64,000 nucleotides of DNA from Marinobacter aromaticivorans (GCF_002806975.1 NZ_NIHD01000011.1:1-64000), one strand, 5' to 3'. Positions 8,099-16,832 are shown, counted from the first letter of the stretch. Translations and numbers: made by a program. Notes: generated from the letters alone by a model not told the origin.

Positions 8099-8893
8099 AT
8101 GAGTGACCAGTATGTGCTGGAGACCCGAAGCCTTGTAAAAGAGTTCAAGGGCTTTGTTGCGGTCGATGACGTGAATCTGCAGATTCAGAAAGGCCACATA
8201 CACGCTCTTATCGGCCCCAATGGTGCTGGCAAGACAACCGTGTTCAACCTGCTCACCAAGTTTCTCATCCCTACACGCGGACAGATTCTGTTTAAAGGCG
8301 AAGACATTACGCCAATGAAGTCAGCGGCCATTGCCCGTAAAGGCATGGTTCGCTCGTTTCAGATCTCCGCCGTTTTTCCCCATATGACGGCTCTTGAGAA
8401 CATCCGGGTTGCGCTGCAAAGCTTCGAGGGCAGTTCGTTCAGCTTCTGGAAATCGGGAGCTTCGTTGAACCGGCTCAATAAGCGTGCCATGGAGCTTCTG
8501 GACTCTGTCGGCCTGACTGAGTTTGCGAATACCATGACGGTAGAGCTGGCCTATGGCCGCAAACGTGCTCTTGAGCTGGCAACTACTCTGGCTATGGAGC
8601 CGGAAATCCTGCTGTTGGATGAGCCTACTCAGGGTATGGGAACGGAGGATGTTGATCGCGTTGTGGAGTTGGTTCGCAAGGCGGCTGAGGGACGCACCGT
8701 GCTGATGGTTGAGCACAACCTGAGCGTGGTTTCCAAACTGTGCGATCGTATAACGGTGCTGGCACAGGGCTCCGTGCTTACCGAAGGTGATTATGAGGCA
8801 GTTTCTGCTGACCCCCGTGTTCGCGAGGTTTATATGGGAACCGGTTCCAGCGGTGAACGGGGAGCGGTCACAGCAGAGGAGGCTGCCCAATGA
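8099..8893 (+). CDS. livG: Liv-type ABC importer, ATP-binding subunit LivG
   Basis: The 264-residue ATPase powers a branched-chain-amino-acid-type (HAAT) importer from the cytoplasmic face. Walker A is GPNGAGKTT (about residues 40-48). The Q-loop region is RSFQISAVFPHMT, Walker B with its catalytic Glu is ILLLDEPTQGM, and the switch His is in LMVEHNLSVV. The signature position reads VELAYGRKRALELA rather than LSGGQQ, as is common in LivG (LSYGxQRxLE). Its stop overlaps the livF start (ATGA). Transported substrate is not defined by this subunit; the neighbouring acyl-CoA synthetase suggests a carboxylate. Confidence 0.92.
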   Translation: MSDQYVLETRSLVKEFKGFVAVDDVNLQIQKGHIHALIGPNGAGKTTVFNLLTKFLIPTRGQILFKGEDITPMKSAAIARKGMVRSFQISAVFPHMTALENIRVALQSFEGSSFSFWKSGASLNRLNKRAMELLDSVGLTEFANTMTVELAYGRKRALELATTLAMEPEILLLDEPTQGMGTEDVDRVVELVRKAAEGRTVLMVEHNLSVVSKLCDRITVLAQGSVLTEGDYEAVSADPRVREVYMGTGSSGERGAVTAEEAAQ

Positions 8894-9612
8894 GCCAGAA
8901 TGCGACGAGGGAGTACGATCAGCTGCGCATTGACGGGCTGCATGCATTTTACGGGGAATCCCATATTTTGCACGGCATCGATTTGGTTGTTAAGCGCGGC
9001 GAACTGGTCACTCTGCTTGGCCGTAACGGCGCGGGCAGAAGCACGACGCTCAAAGCAATCATGAATATGGTGGGCCGCCGCACTGGCTCGATCATGATAA
9101 ACGGCGAAGAGACCATGTCTTGCGCCCCGCACAATATTGCCAGGCTGGGTGTCGGGTATTGTCCCGAGCACCGCGGCATTTTCGCTTCCCTGAGCGTTCA
9201 CGAAAATCTCACCTTGCCGCCGATCGTGCGCAGTGGAGGGATGGGCCTGGAAGAAATCTACACCATGTTCCCCAATCTCTACGAACGCCGCTTCAGCCAA
9301 GGCACCAAGTTGTCGGGCGGGGAACAACAGATGCTGGCACTGGCGCGAATCCTGCGCACTGGCGCCAACATGCTTTTGCTGGATGAAATTACCGAGGGCC
9401 TGGCGCCGGTTATTGTAGAAAAACTGGGTGAGGTTCTGGTCGACCTGAAAAACAAGGGGCTTACCATCATTCTGGTGGAGCAAAACTTCCACTTTGCAGC
9501 GCCATTGGCCGACAGGCATTACGTGGTTGAGCATGGCCGAATTGTGGAGGAAGTCAGTGCCGGCGAGCTGCACGCAAAGCAGTCGGTGCTGGATCGCTAT
9601 TTGGGTGTCTGA
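8890..9612 (+). CDS. livF: Liv-type ABC importer, ATP-binding subunit LivF, with Arg in Walker A
   Basis: The 240-residue second ATPase has signature LSGGEQQMLALARIL, Walker B MLLLDEITEGLAP and switch His-region position occupied by LVEQNFHFA, as in LivF proteins. The Walker A reads GRNGAGRSTT, with Arg50 at the position of the invariant lysine; the codon is aga at 9048-9050. LivG keeps its lysine, so the heterodimer would have one canonical and one altered site. It starts within the livG stop (ATGA). A 77-bp gap follows before the binding-protein gene. Confidence 0.9.
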   Translation: MSQNATREYDQLRIDGLHAFYGESHILHGIDLVVKRGELVTLLGRNGAGRSTTLKAIMNMVGRRTGSIMINGEETMSCAPHNIARLGVGYCPEHRGIFASLSVHENLTLPPIVRSGGMGLEEIYTMFPNLYERRFSQGTKLSGGEQQMLALARILRTGANMLLLDEITEGLAPVIVEKLGEVLVDLKNKGLTIILVEQNFHFAAPLADRHYVVEHGRIVEEVSAGELHAKQSVLDRYLGV

Positions 9613-9689
9613 ACCTGGATAGGTGCATGTAAAACGGAAAATAGCAACAAAAAACCGAACCAACGCAAAACAGTAGCGGAGATATAATA

Positions 9690-10904
9690 ATGACAATCAT
9701 GAAAAAGCTTCTGGCTTCAGCTGTTGCATCAGCCCTGATGGTGGGTGGCGCCCAAGCCGAAATCAGCAATAACACGGTGAAAATCGGCTACCTGGCTGAT
9801 ATGTCCGGTACCTATCGCGATCTGTCTGGTCCGAACGGTCTCAAGGCCCTGGAAATGGCGATTGCCGATTTCGGTGGTACGGTCAAAGGTGCCAAAATCG
9901 AAATCGTTACAGCCGATGACCGTAACAGCCCGGACGTAGCCTCCAGCACAGTGCGTCGCTGGCTGGAAAACGATAACGTGGATATGGTGGCTGGCCTGGT
10001 TGCATCTTCTGTAACGATTGCGGCAACCAAAGTTATCGAGGAGAACGATAAACTTGGTCTGGTTAATGGCTCTGCCGCATCCAGTATTACCAACGAGTAC
10101 TGTACACCTAACCACATTCACTACACTTACGACACCTACGCATTATCTATCGGCACCCCGACTGCGATCGTTAAGGAAGGCGGCAAAACCTGGTATATCC
10201 TCACCGCGGACTACGCCTTCGGGCACGCCATGGAAGCAGACGTAACCCGCGTAGTTGAAGCCAATGGCGGTGAAATCGTTGGCAGCATTCGCCACCCGTT
10301 CCCGACACCTGACTTCTCATCGTTCATTCTGCAAGCGCAGGCGTCTGGCGCCGATGTTATCGCTCTGGCAAATGCCGGTGCCGACACCACGAATGCTATA
10401 ACAACCGCCGCGGAGTTCGGTGTAACCCAGTCTGGCCAGACCATCGCCGGCCTTGTGGTCTTCCTCAGTGATGTACATGCGCTGGGAACTGAGGCCGCTC
10501 AGGGTCTCCAACTGACCACCGGCTGGTATTGGGATATGAACGATGAGACCCGTGAATGGTCCGACCGCTTCATGAAAGAGACCGGTGCAAGACCTACGAT
10601 GGTGCATGCGGGTATCTATTCCAGCACGCTTCAGTATCTGGATGCAGTTGAAAAAACCGGTTCGGATGATGCCCAGACCGTGCGCAAGCAGATGATGGAT
10701 ACGCCTATCAACGACATGTTTACCAAGAATGGCCGCATTCGTGAAGATGGTCGCATGGTTCATGATATGTATCTGGCACAGGTAAAAACTCCGGAAGAGT
10801 CCAGCGGCGAGTGGGACCTGTACAAGATTCTCCGTACCATTCCGGCTGAAGAGGCGTTTCGCCCGCTCGCGGACAGCAAGTGCAAGCTGATTAGCAGCAA
10901 ATAG
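9690..10904 (+). CDS. Periplasmic substrate-binding protein of the Liv-type importer
   Basis: This 404-residue type I periplasmic binding protein (Leu/Ile/Val-binding fold) has an N-terminal signal peptide of about 23 residues with likely cleavage after GGAQA. The fold is visible in NTVKIGYLADMSG, in DVASSTVRRWLENDNVDMVAGL and in TWYILTADYAFGHAMEAD. Members with this sequence style often bind aliphatic or aromatic carboxylates or amides rather than leucine itself. It is the only secreted component of the cluster and is followed by a hairpin rather than a terminator before livH. With the acyl-CoA synthetase upstream, a carboxylate ligand is my preferred guess; the ligand is not proven. Confidence 0.88.
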   Translation: MTIMKKLLASAVASALMVGGAQAEISNNTVKIGYLADMSGTYRDLSGPNGLKALEMAIADFGGTVKGAKIEIVTADDRNSPDVASSTVRRWLENDNVDMVAGLVASSVTIAATKVIEENDKLGLVNGSAASSITNEYCTPNHIHYTYDTYALSIGTPTAIVKEGGKTWYILTADYAFGHAMEADVTRVVEANGGEIVGSIRHPFPTPDFSSFILQAQASGADVIALANAGADTTNAITTAAEFGVTQSGQTIAGLVVFLSDVHALGTEAAQGLQLTTGWYWDMNDETREWSDRFMKETGARPTMVHAGIYSSTLQYLDAVEKTGSDDAQTVRKQMMDTPINDMFTKNGRIREDGRMVHDMYLAQVKTPEESSGEWDLYKILRTIPAEEAFRPLADSKCKLISSK

Positions 10905-10921
10905 CAGGTATGCAAAGGAGT

Positions 10922-10941
10922 TCTCCGGCGCTTGCCGGAGA
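10922..10941 (+). other. Intercistronic hairpin between binding-protein gene and livH
   Basis: CTCCGGC (10923-10929) and GCCGGAG (10934-10940) pair around the loop GCTT, with a further T-A pair outside. No T-run follows within ten bases, so it is not a standard terminator. It lies in the 102-bp gap between the binding-protein and permease genes, a place where hairpins often stabilise the upstream mRNA and lower permease expression. Confidence 0.5.
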
Positions 10942-11006
10942 GCTCTGAGCATTACGCAAAAAATAAAAACTGATTCAACGTCCGTGCTGCTTCTGGAGTT
11001 AGTAAC

Positions 11007-11894
11007 ATGTCCATGATTTTCGGCGTGCCCATGGCGGTGCTGTCTGGCCAGCTTCTGATCGGGATTATCAACGGGGCGTTCTACGCGCTGTTGAGTCTCG
11101 GGCTGGCCGTAATTTTCGGCCTTCTCAAGATTATCAACTTTGCCCATGGCGCCATGTATATGCTGGGTGCCATGGGCACAGTGATCCTGTTTGATAACCT
11201 TGGCGTCAACTACTGGGTCGCTCTTTTTCTGGCACCTGTTCTGGTTGGCATTGTCGGGGTGCTTGTTGAGTATTTTCTTCTTCGCCGTATTGCCGGGCAG
11301 GATCATATATACAGCCTGCTTCTGACCTTCGGCGTGGCGCTGATCATGCAGGGCATTCTCACCAATATTTATGGTGTATCCGGGCTTCGCTATTCAATGC
11401 CGGATATGTTCAAAGGCGGTGTAAACCTAGGGTTTATGTTCCTGCCTTATTACCGGGCCTGGGTTATTGTAGCCGCCCTTCTTGTGTGCTTTGGCACCTG
11501 GTTCATGATCGAAAAAACCAAACTGGGCGCTTACCTGCGGGCTGGCACCGAAGACTCGCAGCTTATGCAGGGTTTCGGTATTAACGTGCCACTGCTGGTG
11601 AGCCTGACATACGGGTTTGGCGTCATGCTGGCTGCGTTTGCCGGCGTGTTGGCCGCGCCCATCTATTCGGTAACTCCGGTAATGGGCTCACACATCCTCA
11701 TTGTCGTCTTTGCAGTGGTGGTTATCGGCGGGCTGGGCTCGATCGGTGGCGCCATTATCACCGGTGTTCTCATGGGTGTGGTGGAAGGGCTAACCAAGAC
11801 TTTCTATCCGCCTGCATCATCTGCCGTGATCTTCCTGGTCATGGTAATCGTGCTGATGATTCGGCCCCATGGCCTGTTTGGTAAGGAGGCATAA
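11007..11894 (+). CDS. livH: Liv-type ABC importer permease LivH
   Basis: This 295-residue inner-membrane permease has eight or so hydrophobic segments. The family opening GIINGAFYALLSLGLAVIFG and the motif KIINFAHGAMYMLGA are present, as is the EAA-like region GLGSIGGAIITGVLMGVVEG near residues 240-260. The ATG has GGAG eight bases upstream. It lies three bases before livM and the livM ribosome site (GGAGG) is inside its last codons, so the two permeases are made in step. Substrate as for the cluster. Confidence 0.93.
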   Translation: MSMIFGVPMAVLSGQLLIGIINGAFYALLSLGLAVIFGLLKIINFAHGAMYMLGAMGTVILFDNLGVNYWVALFLAPVLVGIVGVLVEYFLLRRIAGQDHIYSLLLTFGVALIMQGILTNIYGVSGLRYSMPDMFKGGVNLGFMFLPYYRAWVIVAALLVCFGTWFMIEKTKLGAYLRAGTEDSQLMQGFGINVPLLVSLTYGFGVMLAAFAGVLAAPIYSVTPVMGSHILIVVFAVVVIGGLGSIGGAIITGVLMGVVEGLTKTFYPPASSAVIFLVMVIVLMIRPHGLFGKEA

Positions 11895-11896
11895 TC

Positions 11897-12892
11897 ATGA
11901 GCCAGACCGATATCCAGTCCGACATCCAGAAAACGATCCTGAAGCAACAAAAAGCCGAGGATCGCAGAAAGCTGATGCTGAACGGTATATTACTGGTGCT
12001 GTTGCTACTGGCACCGTTCGTGATGTACCCGGTATTCCTGATGAAAATCCTTTGCTTCGCGTTGTTTGCGGTAGCTTTCAACCTGTTATTCGGTTTCACC
12101 GGTTTGCTGTCTTTCGGCCATGCGGCTTTTCTGGCTACCGGTGGGTACACTACGGGTTATCTGCTCAGCAACTTCAGTGGCCTCACCACGGAAATGGGCA
12201 TAATCGCCGGCACTTTGGTGGCGGCGGTGCTTGGATTGGGCTTTGCGCTTCTGTCCATTCGCCGTCAAGGCATCTACTTTGCCATGGTTACTCTGGCTCT
12301 GGCGCAGTTGGTGTTCTTCTTCTTCGTTCAGTCGCCCTTTACCGGCGGCGAGGACGGATTGCATGGAGTACCGAGAGGTGAACTGTTCGGGCTGATCAAC
12401 CTTGAAGACAATCTGAACATGTATTACTTCGTGCTGGTGGTATTCCTCGCCTGCTACCTGCTGGTTCAACGGATTGTCAGCAGCCCCTATGGCCACGTAC
12501 TCAAGGCGATTAAACAGAACGAACCCCGTGCTGTCTCCCTGGGTTATAAAGTGGATCGTTACAAAGTTCTGGCATTCGTAATATCAGCCACTCTTGCCGG
12601 CCTGGCGGGTTCCATGAAATCGGTGGTATTCCAGCTGGCTTCTTTGAATGACGCCCACTGGCACATGTCAGGTGAGGTCATTCTGATGACCCTTGTAGGT
12701 GGTGTGGGTACATTGCTGGGGCCGGTGTTGGGTGCCACCCTGGTGGTTAATATTGAATATCAGCTCGGCCAGGGGCCGCTCAGGGACTGGGTGGATCCGA
12801 TTCTGGGGGCCATCTTTGTGCTCACGGTTCTGTCGTTCCGTAGTGGCATAGTTGGAGAGGTGCAGAAGTTTGTGAGAAAAAATATGGGGTAG
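11897..12892 (+). CDS. livM: Liv-type ABC importer permease LivM
   Basis: The 331-residue second permease has a hydrophilic N-terminal extension of about 30 residues, then multiple transmembrane helices. The LivM motif NLLFGFTGLLSFGHAAFLA is near residue 60, and the cytoplasmic coupling segment SPYGHVLKAIKQNEPRAVSLGY is near 200. GGVGTLLGPVLGA is near 280. It ends with the basic tail VGEVQKFVRKNMG and is followed within 25 bp by a strong terminator, so it is the last gene of the importer operon. Confidence 0.93.
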   Translation: MSQTDIQSDIQKTILKQQKAEDRRKLMLNGILLVLLLLAPFVMYPVFLMKILCFALFAVAFNLLFGFTGLLSFGHAAFLATGGYTTGYLLSNFSGLTTEMGIIAGTLVAAVLGLGFALLSIRRQGIYFAMVTLALAQLVFFFFVQSPFTGGEDGLHGVPRGELFGLINLEDNLNMYYFVLVVFLACYLLVQRIVSSPYGHVLKAIKQNEPRAVSLGYKVDRYKVLAFVISATLAGLAGSMKSVVFQLASLNDAHWHMSGEVILMTLVGGVGTLLGPVLGATLVVNIEYQLGQGPLRDWVDPILGAIFVLTVLSFRSGIVGEVQKFVRKNMG

Positions 12893-12915
12893 AACCCGCA
12901 TCTGCGCAGAAAGAG

Positions 12916-12943
12916 GGCCACTTTTCGAAGTGGTCTTTTTTTT
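12916..12943 (+). terminator. Rho-independent terminator of the liv operon
   Basis: An 8-bp stem (GGCCACTT at 12916-12923 with AAGTGGTC at 12928-12935, one G-U pair) closes on the stable loop TTCG and runs directly into a run of T (to 12943). It stands 24 bp after the livM stop. Confidence 0.9.
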
Positions 12944-13042
12944 GGGGTTTATTCACTCTGAAGGTAAGCATGCTTATAATGCTATAGCTCACGACATCTG
13001 ATAACTGCTTCATGCCTCAAACCCTCAGAAACCGAAAACACT

Positions 13043-14185
13043 ATGCGACATACAACAACGAGATTAGCGCTCCAGCCGACCCACAGAGAGGCAGGCCGTG
13101 TCAGCAGCAGGTTCATCCTGCTGGCGATCATTCCCCTCGCCGTGATTCTTATGGCCATTGTTATCTACCTTCTCGGTGGTCGTTACGTTGAAACTGAAAA
13201 TGCCTACGTGCGTGCGGATATTGTCTCTGTAATGCCCGAGGTGTCAGGAACGGTTCTGGGCGTCGCCGTGAGGGAAAATCAGAGTGTCAAGGCAGGCGAT
13301 CTTTTGTTTGAGATAGATCCGCAGCGTTACCGGATAGCCCTTGAAAAGTCAGAATCGGAGAGGGCGGAGGTGCAAACCCGAATTGAAATCATGAAGGCCA
13401 GCTACAGGGAAAAGCAGCAAGAGCTCGAGGTTGCCAGAAGCAATCAGGCCTTTACCAGCCGTGAGTACGAGCGGCAAGGGGAGTTGGCCAGAAAGAGGGC
13501 GGTGTCTGAGTCGGTACTGGATAGCTATCGCCACAAGATGGAGCTTGCGGAGCAACAGGTCTTGCAGGTTCATACGAGTCTGGAACGTATCAAGGCCGGT
13601 CTTGCCGGCGACCCTGAAATTGCAGTGGAAGATCACCCCCTGTACCGCAAGGCGCAGTCAGCACTGGAAGCCGCGCGGGAAGACCTGAACGATACTCGCG
13701 TTCTGGCGCGTTTTGACGGCATTGCGTCCAGGGTGCCGGTGGAAGGGCAATATGCCAGCCCCGGCCGGGCAGCCATGAGCCTGGTATCGGTTACGGGGAG
13801 CTGGGTTGAGGCCAACCTGAAAGAGACTCAGCTGACCCATGTTCAGCCAGGCCAGTATGTAGAGGTCGAGGTGGACGCCTACCCGAACTACACCTGGGAA
13901 GGACGCGTCGTGAGTATTGCTGCAGCAGCAGGTTCTGAGTTTTCTGTTTTGCCGGCACAGAACGCAACCGGCAACTGGGTGAAGGTTGTTCAGCGTATTC
14001 CTGTACGAATCGAGCTGGAAAAAAAGCCTGATACGCCCAGGCTGCTCTCGGGCATGAGTGTAGTGGTGTCGATTGATACCGGGCCGCACAACCGTGGCCC
14101 TGCATTCATGCAACCGCTGACATCATGGCTTCAGGGGGTCCTGGGTGCTGGTGCCACGCCGGCGATGGCCGGAGACTCTGAGTGA
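13043..14185 (+). CDS. emrA: EmrA-type membrane-fusion protein of an MFS efflux pump
   Basis: This 380-residue HlyD-family adaptor has a short cytoplasmic N terminus, one transmembrane helix (about residues 26-46, ILLAIIPLAVILMAIVIYLL) and a periplasmic part. The periplasmic part opens with the lipoyl-like half motif ENAYVRADIVSVMPEVSGTV (residues about 53-72). A coiled-coil hairpin with many Glu, Arg and Gln (about 95-180) and the second lipoyl/beta-barrel region follow. EmrA links an inner-membrane EmrB pump to an outer-membrane TolC-like channel for export of hydrophobic drugs or fatty acids. It overlaps emrB by four bases. No MarR/EmrR or TetR regulator and no outer-membrane gene is adjacent. 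Confidence 0.88.
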   Translation: MRHTTTRLALQPTHREAGRVSSRFILLAIIPLAVILMAIVIYLLGGRYVETENAYVRADIVSVMPEVSGTVLGVAVRENQSVKAGDLLFEIDPQRYRIALEKSESERAEVQTRIEIMKASYREKQQELEVARSNQAFTSREYERQGELARKRAVSESVLDSYRHKMELAEQQVLQVHTSLERIKAGLAGDPEIAVEDHPLYRKAQSALEAAREDLNDTRVLARFDGIASRVPVEGQYASPGRAAMSLVSVTGSWVEANLKETQLTHVQPGQYVEVEVDAYPNYTWEGRVVSIAAAAGSEFSVLPAQNATGNWVKVVQRIPVRIELEKKPDTPRLLSGMSVVVSIDTGPHNRGPAFMQPLTSWLQGVLGAGATPAMAGDSE

Positions 14186-15678
14186 ATGGACAAGCCTCCC
14201 GCTCAGGGGCCGCTAACAGGGGGCTGATTACCGTCTCTATCATGCTTGCAACGATTATGCAGGCCGTTGATACCACCATCGCCAACGTTGCGTTACCCCA
14301 TATGCAAGGCAGCATGTCGGCTACCTCAGAGCAGATTGCCTGGGTTCTCACATCGTATATTGTTGCCGCTGCGATCATGACGCCGATGACGGGCTTTCTG
14401 GCTGCCCGCATGGGCCGGAAAAAGCTGTTTGTAACGGCTGTTGTCGGCTTCACCGTAACATCCATGCTGTGCGGCGTTGCGACCTCGCTGGAAGAAATGG
14501 TGTTGTTCCGTCTGCTGCAGGGGGTGTTTGGCGCCGGGCTGGTGCCCCTGTCCCAATCCGTTCTGCTGGACACCTACCCCAAGGAAAAACACGGCTCGGC
14601 CATGGCAATGTGGGGCGTGGGAGTCATGGTTGGCCCTATCCTTGGCCCGACGTTAGGAGGCTACCTGACTGAGTACTACAACTGGCGCTGGGTTTTCCTG
14701 ATTAATCTGCCGTTTGGTGTTCTTGCACTGATTGGCATTCTTATGTTCGTCGAGGAAACCGGGAAGGAACCGCGGCGTTTCGATATGTTTGGTTTTGCGC
14801 TGCTCTCCCTCGCTATCGGTTCTTTGCAGTTGATGCTGGACCGTGGGCAGAGCCTGGATTGGTTTTCTTCATCAGAAATTATTATCGAGTCGCTCGTCGC
14901 GGCAGTGTGCCTTTATATGTTTATCGCGCACATGATAACCGCAAAAGAACCCTTTCTTGAGCCTGGGCTGTTCAAAGACCGAAACCTGGTTCTGGGGCTG
15001 GTGTTTATTTTCATCGTTGGCATTGTGCTGCTCGCCACTCTGGCGTTGTTGCCACCATTTCTTCAGAACCTGATGGGATTTCCGGTGATCACCACTGGTG
15101 AGGTGCTGGCACCCCGGGGCGTAGGCAGTATGCTGGCCATGATTGTTGTAGGCCGCCTGCTCAACTTTGTGGATGCCCGATTACTGATAGGCATTGGCCT
15201 TACGCTGGTATCCGTATCTCTTTTCCAGATGGCGCAGTTTAACCTGGAAATCAGTCCCTGGGCGCTGGTTCAGACCGGGTTGATCCAGGGTGTCGGTCTT
15301 GGCCTGGTGTTTGTTCCCCTGAGCACCATAACCTTCTCCACGCTGGCAACCCGCTACCGCACCGACGGAACCTCAATGTTCAGCCTGATCAGAAACATAG
15401 GCAGCAGCATTGGTATTTCGGTCATGGTGGCACTCGCCACCCGCAGTACCCAGACCAATCATGCGGTTCTGGGGGAGCAGCTCACGCCCTATCGTGATCC
15501 GGTACAGCGATTGCTCGAGGGGGACGGCGACCTGGGCTCCACCGACCAGGTGCTTGCGATACTCAATGGCGAGCTGAGCCGGCAAGCGGCCGCCATTGGA
15601 TACCTCAATGATTTTCAGCTCATGGCATGGATGACACTGCTGACGATACCCATGCTGCTGCTTTTTCGGAAACCGTAA
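14182..15678 (+). CDS. emrB: EmrB-type DHA2 family drug:H+ antiporter (14-TM MFS)
   Basis: The 498-residue protein has 14 expected transmembrane helices. The DHA2 signature DTTIANVALPHMQGSM is near residue 30, the loop 2-3 motif GFLAARMGRKKLF near 75, and the antiporter motif GVGVMVGPILGPTLGGYL near 155. It starts with GTG overlapping the emrA stop (GTGA), with GGAGA six to eight bases upstream. It should export lipophilic compounds through EmrA. Its acidic residues and pairing with EmrA make the assignment firm at family level; the substrate is unknown. Confidence 0.9.
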   Translation: MNGQASRSGAANRGLITVSIMLATIMQAVDTTIANVALPHMQGSMSATSEQIAWVLTSYIVAAAIMTPMTGFLAARMGRKKLFVTAVVGFTVTSMLCGVATSLEEMVLFRLLQGVFGAGLVPLSQSVLLDTYPKEKHGSAMAMWGVGVMVGPILGPTLGGYLTEYYNWRWVFLINLPFGVLALIGILMFVEETGKEPRRFDMFGFALLSLAIGSLQLMLDRGQSLDWFSSSEIIIESLVAAVCLYMFIAHMITAKEPFLEPGLFKDRNLVLGLVFIFIVGIVLLATLALLPPFLQNLMGFPVITTGEVLAPRGVGSMLAMIVVGRLLNFVDARLLIGIGLTLVSVSLFQMAQFNLEISPWALVQTGLIQGVGLGLVFVPLSTITFSTLATRYRTDGTSMFSLIRNIGSSIGISVMVALATRSTQTNHAVLGEQLTPYRDPVQRLLEGDGDLGSTDQVLAILNGELSRQAAAIGYLNDFQLMAWMTLLTIPMLLLFRKP

Positions 15679-16138
15679 AGATAATAGCCAGCGTCGCAGG
15701 GTCCACACCAGTGCAAACTTACGAATCTTCCAGGCTGTGTGCATCTTGCCGGAATCCATCCCATTGTTTATGTGTTGTGGGCGAGATCCAGAAGTTTGTA
15801 AGGAAAACCTTGTGCAGTGCCGCCCGGGGGAAGCCGGTGTTAGTTATTCGGAATGAGTCTGAACCTTAACGGAAACTTAAAAAATTATAACTAATGGATA
15901 TGTTTTATAAATATCAACTTGTTAGAGGGATTTGACGCAGTTTGGCGCGAAAAACAGGCGCACTACTTGTTGCTGATATATAGTCTGTGTGGCACGTTAA
16001 AGGTATCATATCGCGACAGTGAAATCGTTTTGCGTTATGTCTGATTAAATCAGCTTAAATCTGTAAAAGCTCCGGGCTCGGGGTTATACCTGAAATAATG
16101 GATCGACCTGGAAGCTAACGAATAGGGAGGAAATGCTG
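15679..16138. other. 460-bp AT-rich intergenic stretch without a convincing gene
   Basis: No gene is convincing here. An open frame of about 80 codons (15627-15869) starts inside emrB in another frame and lacks a ribosome site; its only recognisable content is a short stretch like the LivM C terminus, listed separately. From about 15,870 on the sequence is markedly AT-rich and leads to a good ribosome site (GGGAGG, 16125-16130) for the DUF1328 gene, so its promoter is probably here. Confidence 0.5.
15774..15812 (+). pseudogene. Possible vestige of a livM 3' end
   Basis: The translation VVGEIQKFVRKTL resembles the last residues of LivM in this window, IVGEVQKFVRKNM, with 9 of 13 identical and the rest conservative. 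The DNA shares CAGAAGTTTGT. It stands about 95 bp after emrB with no start and runs on into unrelated codons. It could be the debris of a duplicated permease gene or a chance match; it is too short to decide. Confidence 0.25.
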
Positions 16139-16309
16139 ATGCTTTATTGGGCTTTAGTGTGTCTTATTATCGCTGTTGTAGCCGGAGTGCTTGGTTTTGG
16201 TGGTGTTGCTGGTGCTGCCGCAGGAATTGCCAAGGTTTTATTCTTTGTTTTCATTATATTTCTTATTGTCTCTTTGGTAATGAATGCAATGAAAGGGCGC
16301 GGACCCTAA
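16139..16309 (+). CDS. DUF1328-family small membrane protein (YtjA-like)
   Basis: This 56-residue protein starts [22 protein letters not shown] and has two transmembrane helices separated by the small-residue turn [11 protein letters not shown], ending MNAMKGRGP. This is the complete DUF1328/YtjA layout, often found near stress genes. GGGAGG lies eight bases before the ATG at 16139; another in-frame ATG six bases earlier is too close to it. Function is unknown; in related bacteria such proteins are commonly induced in stationary phase or by envelope or osmotic stress. Confidence 0.85.
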   Translation: MLYWALVCLIIAVVAGVLGFGGVAGAAAGIAKVLFFVFIIFLIVSLVMNAMKGRGP

Positions 16310-16397
16310 TAGTTAGTAATACGTCGCTCAGGTAGTGCATTACGTCAATGGGCGAAAATGAAATCGTCATGCTGTTTTAAATCAGGAGGAAAGTATT

Positions 16398-16589
16398 ATG
16401 AATAACGATATTATGGAAGGCAACTGGAAACAACTCAAAGGTAAAGTGCGCGAAAATTGGGGTAAGTTGACCGATGATGAGGTCGATGAAATTGCAGGCA
16501 GAAGAGAGTACTTTGTCGGCAAAATTCAGGAAAAGTATGGTATGAAGAGAGACGAAGCAGAAAAAGAGTGGGATAAGCTCACCAAATAG
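16398..16589 (+). CDS. CsbD family stress protein
   Basis: The 63-residue protein has the complete CsbD/YjbJ pattern: MNNDIMEGNWKQLKGKVREN, then WGKLTDDEVDEIAGRREYF and a charged helix ending EWDKLTK. Such proteins are small, soluble and strongly expressed under general stress; no biochemical role is established. AGGAGG stands seven to eight bases before the ATG. It lies 88 bp after the DUF1328 gene on the same strand, probably under shared stress control. Confidence 0.93.
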   Translation: MNNDIMEGNWKQLKGKVRENWGKLTDDEVDEIAGRREYFVGKIQEKYGMKRDEAEKEWDKLTK

Positions 16590-16832
16590 TTATCGCCTTT
16601 ATACCTGATTTAAAGCCGGTGGCGTCTCAATTGCCATCGGCAGTCGGCCACTCTTCGAAGAACGTTTCTCTGGCTTTATCTTGTTCAATATCCAGTTGGT
16701 CGCAAATGGGTATATTGAGCAGGTGTTTTCTGGTCACATCAAGACGTAGCCTTTGAGAGGTTACCGTCTTTCTGCTGAACTCGGTAAAAGAGACAGCAGA
16801 ACATAAGGGTGAACGTTACGGGAGATAACAGT

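Noticed and set aside
15627..15869. 80-codon open frame after emrB
   Set aside because: Starts inside emrB in another frame, has no ribosome site and no coherent fold; only its LivM-like stretch is of note.
16600..16770. Leftward frame reading NIPICDQLDIEQDK and FFEEWPTADGN
   Set aside because: It looks protein-like, but there is no ATG and no ribosome site, and it overlaps the start region of the next gene; could be a remnant but too weak to list.
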